Assembly (NCBI GenBank): GCA_947561585.1
Contig: CANNZV010002475.1
Span: 1 to 64,000, forward strand
Direction: 5' to 3'
Origin: Caprella mutica
Lineage: Eukaryota; Arthropoda; Malacostraca; Amphipoda; Caprellidae
DNA length: 64,000 bases
Shown here: in pieces, positions 57,378 through 64,000 of the stretch
How positions within the stretch are numbered: the stretch's first letter is position 1
Layout of the letters: the number at the start of each line of letters is the position of its first letter
Made by a program: the position numbers and the translations under genes
The notes under the pieces: generated by a model
What the model was told of the DNA's origin: nothing
Database searches by the model: none
The model's input: only the letters and a program-made list of their open reading frames with translations

Positions 57378-57826
57378 ACTAATAACTACAAACTACATTT
57401 ACATTGGCCATCTAGCGGTGAAATTCACACCAATACGAAGCTCTGGTAACAGACTAAAGCAAAAAAGGATTAATTATTAAAGTAGACTATTAAATGTTTC
57501 AATAATGAGATAGACAAGTTAAATTTATTTAGATATAGTAATTATTAAGCAATTATTATAATTAGAAGGTGTTTCTTTCAAGACATGAGATCAATTATAT
57601 CTTTTAAATATTTAAATGCTGTCGACATCTTAAATCTAACTGGAAAAAGCCAAGAAAAGCACAGAAGGCCACAGATTCGTCACTCAAACTACATACTTAG
57701 TTGACATTAACAGTTAGGGTTAACACTTAATTAACGAACAGACACCCATTGCCGAGCATCTACTATGGTTCCATCAACATTGTAGGCTAATATCAATTTA
57801 AAATATATGAATACATTTAATCAGTA
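57378..57826. other. AT-rich spacer downstream of FucT-B
   Basis: No gene or repeat was recognised. Confidence 0.4.
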
Positions 57827-57980
57827 GGGTAGTGACAATATGCTTTTAAAATCATAGAAGAATATCACAGACGAAATGAAATGGTATCGAATACTATATA
57901 CCGCTGGTGTAGAACCAGTCAATACTCTTTAATTCTCTCCATCTATATTTCCCTATGATTTTGAAAGCATATCGTCACAA
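57827..57980. mobile_element. MITE family 1 copy 21 bases past the FucT-B stop
   Basis: ta|gggtagtgacaatatgcttt on the left, gaaagcatatcgtcacaa on the right. It lies in what must be the 3' UTR of fucosyltransferase B. Confidence 0.82.
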
Positions 57981-58001
57981 GATGTTCATTTAGCTCTACT
58001 G

Positions 58002-61000
58002 TCATCTAAAGATGGTTTTGTAAAGATTATAGTATGTGATGTCAAAGAGCCTTTTACCACTTCGTAAAATATCGTCAGTCTTAACAGAACTGATAGGGGG
58101 CACACATCTATCTTTCTCGTACCATCCGTACATATCATCGTAAACTTTAACTTCCTTTTCAGTGTGAAGTTTTTCGCAAAGTTCACAGAATCTTCCGTAG
58201 CCTGTTTGCTTGACGTCGTAATGATTCTTCCACCTGTAAAATTTATATAATTAAATTATCATAATAGTTTGGCAAACGAGTCAAAATAACTACTAAACTC
58301 ACTCGAAATACTCATTGTAAGCTGTATCATTCAGTCACACCTACTAAACTCACTCGAAATACTCATTGTAAGCTGTATCATTCAGTCACACCTACTAAAC
58401 TCACTCGAAATACTCATTGTAAGCTGTATCATTCAGTCACACCTACTAAACTCACTCGAAATACTCATTGTAAGCTGTATCATTCAGTCACACCTACTAA
58501 ACTCACTCGAAATACTCATTGTAAGCTGTATCATTCAGTCACATCTACTAAACTCACTCGAAATACTCATTGTAAGCTGTATCATTCAGTCACACCTACT
58601 AAACTCACTCGAAATACTCATTGTAAGCTGTATCATTCAGTCACACCTACTAAACTCACTCGAAATACTCATTGTAAGCTGTATCATTCAGTCACATCTA
58701 CTAAACTCACTCGAAATACTCATTGTAAGCTGTATCATTCAGTCACATCTACTAAACTCACTCGAAATACTCATTGTAAGCTGTATCATTCAGTCACATC
58801 TACTAAACTCACTCGAAATACTCATTGTAAGCTGTATCATTCAGTCACACCTACTAAACTCACTCGAAATACTCATTGTAAGCTGTATCATTCAGTCACA
58901 CCTACTAAACTCACTCGAAATACTCATTGTAAGCTGTATCATTCAGTCACACCTACTAAACTCACTCGAAATACTCATTGTAAGCTGTATCATTCAGTCA
59001 CACCTACTAAACTCACTCGAAATACTCATTGTAAGCTGTATCATTCAGTCACACCTACTAAACTCACTCGAAATACTCATTGTAAGCTGTATCATTCAGT
59101 CACATCTACTAAACTCACTCGAAATACTCATTGTAAGCTGTATCATTCAGTCACACCTACTAAACTCACTCGAAATACTCATTGTAAGCTGTATCATTCA
59201 GTCACACCTACTAAACTCACTCGAAATACTCATTGTAAGCTGTATCATTCAGTCACACCTACTAAACTCACTCGAAATACTCATTGTAAGCTGTATCATT
59301 CAGTCACACCTACTAAACTCACTCGAAATACGCATTGTAAGCTGTATCATTTTTGTCCAAGTAGATCAGGTATTCTGCCAATTCTTTCACATTCTTGAAG
59401 TCCATCACATTGATGTAAGATTTCGGAGGAGCAATTTTCTTGTAGTCTGCCAAACCGTACACCACGGGAACGACATTGTACCTGAATAAAAAGTAACAAT
59501 TAAGAATTTCATAGAAACAAATAAACAAGTAATAATGTATAAATAAAAACAAATAATTAAGGAAAATGGCGTAAGGTGGTATTTGCTTGGATGATCTGTA
59601 CCTAGCTAAGTAAAAGTTATGATGTAGCAGAAAATGGTCATTAGAAATTTCATAAAAACAAATAATAATTAGTGGAAGAAAAGTATTATGATACAAATAA
59701 AATACTAAAATTAATTGAAGAAAATGGCGTAAAGTAGGTAGCTATGTGTTTGGATGGGCAGTACCTAGTTATGTAAAAGTGGCGAAATTGAACTCGCCAC
59801 TAATACTTATATTGGATGCAAGTTTTTTAATTTTCATAAGCTAGGTAGGACCAACAAATGGAGAAGTTAGCTATACTCCAAATAATTAATTTCGTAGTTT
59901 TAAGGCAGGATGTTGTTAAGAATTGTAGAAAATATTCAAATAGCTTAGAATTCAAAAATAGAAAATACTAGCAATTATAAATACTTCCAACTGTAACTGA
60001 ATATATCATTCAAAATACCGTTAAAAGACCTATAAAATGTTCTATTGCATTTAAATCCACTAACAATGAAACTCTGAAGAACTTCTCAGTGACATAGTCC
60101 TCACACAGGGAGTTCTCAAATGCAAAGTAGAACTTGTAGTTCTCCTCCAACTGTCGGTAGCACTTCTCCCTGTCCTGTGTGGGACAGTCGTGGGGACCAC
60201 AGACACCGAAAATGTCAACACTGAGGTACCTTTGGAGTTCATCTGCGAGACTAGGAAAAGGTAGAGCGGTTAGTGAAGAATAAAGGAATATGTGAGAAAT
60301 TTGAAATGACCAATAAAAAAAATTGCATAATAAAAAAGGTATATATTTATATATATATGTATAACATTTTCTATAATTCAAAAATAGAAAATTACTTCAT
60401 AACTTGAATGAATTTTATAATTCAAGTTCTTCATTACTCTTATGCTTCATAACTCAGAAACTCCACTACCCTTGAACTCCACTACCCTTGAACTCCACAA
60501 CCCTTGAACTCCACTACCCTTGAACTCCACAATCCCCGAACTCCACAACAACTTCCTATCCCAGAATTTCCTAACTCAGGAGTACCAACCTTTCTCTACT
60601 GCTGGATGAGAAGCAGTGTGACACAAACCAGGCTGCCATTTTCGTTTTGCCCTCAGCATAGTTTCTCACTTGGGTAGACTTGGAGGGAGTTGATTTCTTA
60701 ACAAAAGAACCGTACCTGAAAGATGGAAATAGTTAATATTGGGGTAGACCAAGAGAATATTAGCAACAGTTTTAGTTTTAGTAAGGGTTTAACGTCTGCT
60801 CCGGAGCCAAAGTCCATATCGCTGAGGTAAAACGGATATTAAGTACAAGGGACTGGAAGAAGCAGTCAGAAAGGAAAGTGGCTCCATGAACAAAGTCAAC
60901 TACAACCAGTAGGAGCAAATGTAAAAAAATATGATATATCGAGACAATGCAAGTTAGAGACAGCGAGATAATGCAAGTTAGAGACAGCGAGATAATGCAA

Positions 61001-64000
61001 GTTAGAGACAGCGAGACAATGCAAGTTAGAGACATCAAGACAATGCAAGTTAGAGACATCAAGACAATGCAAGTTAGAGACATCAAGACAATGCAAGTTA
61101 GAGACAGCGAGACAGAGCAAGTTAGAGAGAGCGAGACAGAGCAAGTTAGAGACAGCGAGACAGAGCAAGTTAGAGACAGCGAGACAGAGCAAGTTAGAGA
61201 CAGCGAGACAGAGCAAGTTAGAGACAGCGAGACAGAGCAAGTTAGAGACAGCGAGACAGAGCAAGTTAGAGACATCGAGACAGAGCAAGTTAGAGACAGC
61301 GAGACAGAGCAAGTTAGAGACAGCGAGACAGAGCAAGTTAGAGACAGCGAGACAGAGCAAGTTAGAGACAGCGAGACAGAGCAAGTTAGAGACATCGAGA
61401 CAGAGCAAGTTAGAGACAGCGAGACAGAGCAAGTTAGAGACAGCGAGACAGAGCAAGTTAGAGACAGCGAGACAGAGCAAGTTAGAGACAGCGAGACAGA
61501 GCAAGTTAGAGACAGCGAGACAGAGCAAGTTAGAGACAGCGAGACAGAGCAAGTTAGAGACAGCGAGACAGAGCAAGTTAGAGACAGCGAGACAGAGCAA
61601 GTTAGAGACAGCGAGACAGAGCAAGTTAGAGACAGCGAGACAGAGCAAGTTAGAGACAGCGAGACAGTGCAAGTTAGAGACAGCGAGACAGTGCAAGTTA
61701 GAGACAGCGAGACAGAGCAAGTTAGAGACAGAGCAAGTTAGAGACAGCGAGACAGAGCAAGTTAGAGACAGCGAGACAGAGCAAGTTAGAGACAGCGAGA
61801 CAGAGCAAGTTAGAGACAGCGAGACAGTGCAAGTTAGAGACAGCGAGACAGAGCAAGTTAGAGACAGCGAGACAGAGCAAGTTAGAGACAGAGCAAGTTA
61901 GAGACAGCGAGACAGAGCAAGTTAGAGACAGCGAGACAGAGCAAGTTAGAGACAGCGAGACAGAGCAAGTTAGAGACAGCGAGACAGTGCAAGTTAGAGA
62001 CAGCGAGACAGAGCAAGTTAGAGACAGCGAGACAGAGCAAGTTAGAGACATCGAGACAGAGCAAGTTAGAGACATCGAGACAGTGCAAGTTAGAGACATC
62101 GAGACAGAGCAAGTTAGAGACAGCGAGACAGTGCAAGTTAGAGACAGCGAGACAGTAGCTACAGCACTCACGGTACTTTTATATCCGCCTCAGTCCGATA
62201 AGTCATCGTGTAGTTGAAAAGACCATTCAATTTTCTGAAGTCAAAGACTGAGTACACAGGGGCCTCTAGTAGATAGAAAATGTAACGAGTGTGGGGGTAC
62301 CTGGGGGAAATGAACACTTTTGAAAGAGAAAAAAAAAAGAAGACGCCAATTTTATTTGTTTAGCTTTTGAACATTTCTTACACATTTCTTTCTGTTATAC
62401 CTATTTTGGGCTCCAAATTTTACCCATTTTTAGTTTCAAATTTTACCCAGTTTTAGTTTCAAATTTTACCCATTTTTAGTTTCAAATTTTACCCATTTTT
62501 AGTTTCAAATTTTACCCATTTTTAGTTTCAAATTTTACCTATTTTTGGCTTTAATTTTACCAATATCTGACTTCAAAGTTTCATATATCTAAATGTCTTA
62601 CCATTTTACAAACATTTATCTCTTTTTTTCTTACCTCTCTGAAGGAAACGATCTATCGAAAGATCTGCCATGCCAAATCACAGCGTCCAGCTCCTCTGCC
62701 GAAAACATCTTCCTATCACCTGTGGTGTAGCACTTATTGTACTCACACTTGTTGTCGAGAAAAGGCTTCTGACCGAGGGTGAACACGTGCTCTGGATACC
62801 CGAAATACTGGGGAGAAAACATTATTAACTGCATAGTTCTACTAGTTATAGTAAATAATAAAAACTTGAAATACACAGTAGCCGATATGATAAAGTACAG
62901 TGAAACTACTGAGTTATGAAATCTTGTTCGTAACTCAAAGCCACTTCATATCTCGGGTGCTCTAGATAGTTTTCTACGATTAAATTTATAGAAAACTATG
63001 GTCATTGAGGAATAACTGTGACGCTATTTTTTACGTATATCATTTTCTATAATATGAACATAGAAAACTACTTCATAACTCAAGTGCATTTCATAACTCA
63101 GGAATTTTACTGAAGTCAATAGCAAGTTGCAAAAAAATGTTCAGTTTTGGATGGGTAGCACTAAAAATTAATTAAAACAAATTAGATATTATAACGTTCA
63201 CAGTATTTTTTTCTGAACTCACGTCATTGAAGAAGAGTATTTTCTTGTAGTCCGTAAGGTTATCAGCAGCGGGCGAGTGTTTTGTCTGCCGTAGAGTGTT
63301 ATCGCTTGATATCGCCAGTACCATCGACCTGCGTGATAACACAGTATAATATATAGTAGATACCTAACTTACGGTTAAGAGGACGAGAAAAAAAACACGA
63401 TAATACAGTAGATACCACAATAACAAAATCCTACATCACTCAGGGTGTTTTTTTTCATCGAAAATTCAGCATGAAAAAAAACGTCCAATGTAGGTGTACA
63501 AGTGAACATACAATACACATACGTTTATTCAGACGCAGCGTTTTTCATGCAGACGTAAAAAAAAACGGTGCATAAAAACACGCTACAACCGAATTAACGT
63601 TTGTGATTCGTATGTACACTTAGATTAGGCGTTTCTCATGCTGCATTTCTGTTGAAAAAACGCCCTGTGTGAACTTGGCTTTTGAGTTACGGTACCATGA
63701 TATTTAAGTTACTCTTAACACTATATTAATAATCATTTTAAAATGAAGCACAGAAACATCCAGTAGCTAGGTAACAACCATCAAAGTACTTTCTAGAGCT
63801 CAGAAACATCCAGTAGCTAACAATCAAAGTACTTTCTAGAGCTCAGAAACATCCAGTAGGTAACAATCAAAGGTACTTTCTAGAGCTCAGAGACATCCAG
63901 TAGCTAACAATCAAGGTACTTTCTAGAGCTCACCTGAAGTCGTTGTACATGGATTTCAGTACTTCGTTCACTATGATGAGGACTGGTAGAAGTAAACAAA
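58002..64000 (-). CDS. Alpha-1,3-fucosyltransferase B (GT10), 5' end off the window
   Basis: Exons in transcript order: beyond 64000-63934, 63328-63223, 62807-62635, 62300-62172, 60715-60590, 60250-60065, 59481-59323, 58233-58002 (TGA). All are in phase, with 391 residues visible. Five of the eight exon lengths match fucosyltransferase A exactly or within 3 bases. The visible N-terminus is hydrophobic (LLLPVLIIV), as a Golgi anchor should be. Next come YKKILFFND, FNYTMTYRTEADIKVPYG, and the GT10 signature YKFYFAFENS...VTEKFF...VPVVYG, then CELC. Exon 6 ends at a weaker donor, GTTAGT, the only one giving the right phase and length. The C-terminus differs from A after GWYEKDRC. The gene is riddled with arrays next to exons 1, 4 and 7. 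It acts as A does; acceptor specificity is unknown. Confidence 0.9.
58302..59350 (-). repeat. 51-bp minisatellite carrying exon 7 end plus splice donor (FucT-B)
   Basis: On the minus strand GTGAGT donors sit at exact 51-bp steps from 59322 to 58302: 21 in all. The unit consensus equals that in fucosyltransferase A (atgatacagcttacaatgag, tatttcga | gtgagtttagtaggtgtgac, tga). The array fills about 94% of the 1089-bp intron, leaving only about 66 bases for branch point and acceptor. Confidence 0.96.
60362..60460. mobile_element. MITE family 2 fragment
   Basis: taacattttctataattcaa, aaatagaaaattacttcata, acttgaatgaattttataat match the right half of the 41878 element. Confidence 0.6.
60462..60550. 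repeat. 16-bp repeat aactccactacccttg, about 5.5 copies
   Basis: Short array within FucT-B intron 5, period 16. It starts at a MITE family 2 terminus (aactcagaaactcc), from which it may have grown. Confidence 0.85.
60785..60905. repeat. Dispersed repeat R, short copy
   Basis: gggtttaacgtctgctccgg, agccaaagtccatatcgctg, caagggactggaagaagcag, gtggctccatgaacaaagtc. The 24-bp array starts right after it. Confidence 0.8.
60935..62155. repeat. 24-bp minisatellite gacagcgagacagagcaagt + taga, about 50 copies
   Basis: Period 24, with a few 14-bp deletions (gttagagacagagcaag). In gene direction it begins about 16 bases after the donor of FucT-B exon 4 (62171). Open frames of RDSETEQV and SLSLTCSV arise only because 24 is a multiple of 3. 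Confidence 0.96.
62400..62560. repeat. 23-bp repeat tttcaaattttacccatttt + tag, about 6 copies
   Basis: Lies in FucT-B intron 3, roughly 75 bases after that exon's donor. Outer units degrade to ggctccaaattttaccc and ggctttaattttacc. Confidence 0.9.
62898..63114. mobile_element. MITE family 2, complete copy in FucT-B intron 2
   Basis: ta|cagtgaaactactgagttat on the left; the right end inverted reads cagtaaaattcctgagttat. Inside are cttcatatctcgggtgctct, ttctacgattaaatttatag. Confidence 0.85.
63437..63680. mobile_element. Palindromic MITE (cactcagggtgttttttttc), FucT-B intron 1
   Basis: Left cactcagggtgttttttttc, atcgaaaattcagcatgaaa; the right end inverted reads cacacagggcgttttttcaa, cagaaatgcagcatgagaaa. 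Further inner pairs (acatacg/cgtatgt) follow. Confidence 0.75.
63745..63932. repeat. 43-bp minisatellite touching the FucT-B exon 1 donor
   Basis: About 4.4 units of cagaaacatccagtagctaa, caatcaaagtactttctaga, gct. In gene direction the donor reads CAG|GTGAGCTCTAGAAAGTAC, and gagctctagaaagtac is the start of each repeat unit. The array therefore starts within the splice donor. Confidence 0.93.

Noticed and set aside
60010..60381. Extended 123-codon frame running past FucT-B exon 6 as a C-terminal variant
   Set aside because: The extra residues after EKFFRVSL are intron read-through. The GTTAGT donor at 60064 gives the same exon length and phase as FucT-A.
60778..62171. Long ORFs of SLSLTCSV, LCLAVSNL and RDSETEQV repeats on both strands
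   Set aside because: Products of the 24-bp minisatellite in FucT-B intron 4. Open in several frames and both strands, with no independent coding signal.

Overview
The window is animal nuclear DNA, AT-rich, with intron-split genes (GT-AG splice sites), LINEs, an LTR retroelement, many palindromic MITEs and about 9 kb of minisatellites by my count. Protein families and repeat style point to an invertebrate. A mollusc or other spiralian is my guess, at low confidence. Nothing looks bacterial or viral.

Three host genes could be rebuilt exon by exon. (1) An alpha-1,3-fucosyltransferase (GT10) on + at 5560-11204: 8 exons, 399 aa. (2) An SLC7 light-chain amino acid exchanger (LAT/y+LAT type) on - at 30113-41098: 8 exons, 520 aa. 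(3) A second GT10 fucosyltransferase on - at 58002 to beyond 64000, whose first exon runs off the window. The two fucosyltransferases are inverted, convergent paralogues with the same exon phases, lying on either side of the transporter.

Layout: 1-1090, 32-bp satellite. 1.1-5.5 kb, decayed transposon fossils, a TGAGTCA palindrome cluster and a CRE/CCAAT region. 5.5-11.2 kb, fucosyltransferase A. 11.5-24.8 kb, DNA-transposon remnants, one of which is split by an 11.2-kb LTR element with apparently identical 1222-bp LTRs and almost no coding capacity. 24.9-26.4 kb, a 5'-truncated LINE with a restriction-like endonuclease end. 27-30 kb, MITEs and a 56-bp satellite. 30.1-41.1 kb, the SLC7 gene with repeat-filled introns. 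42-45 kb, MITEs. 45.4-47.2 kb, two mirrored minisatellites. 47.2-51.7 kb, a nearly full-length APE-type LINE with intact ORF2. 51.7-57.9 kb, MITEs and satellites. 58.0-64 kb, fucosyltransferase B.

The most striking feature is that several minisatellites are anchored on splice junctions. In both fucosyltransferases the same 51-bp unit, holding the end of exon 7 plus its 5' splice site, is tandemly amplified: 10 donors in A and 21 in B, at exact 51-bp spacing. Exon 7 is far more similar between A and B than the other exons, which suggests local sequence exchange across about 49 kb. Other arrays start at or within a few tens of bases of splice sites in the same genes. The SLC7 gene also takes its stop codon from a MITE terminal repeat.
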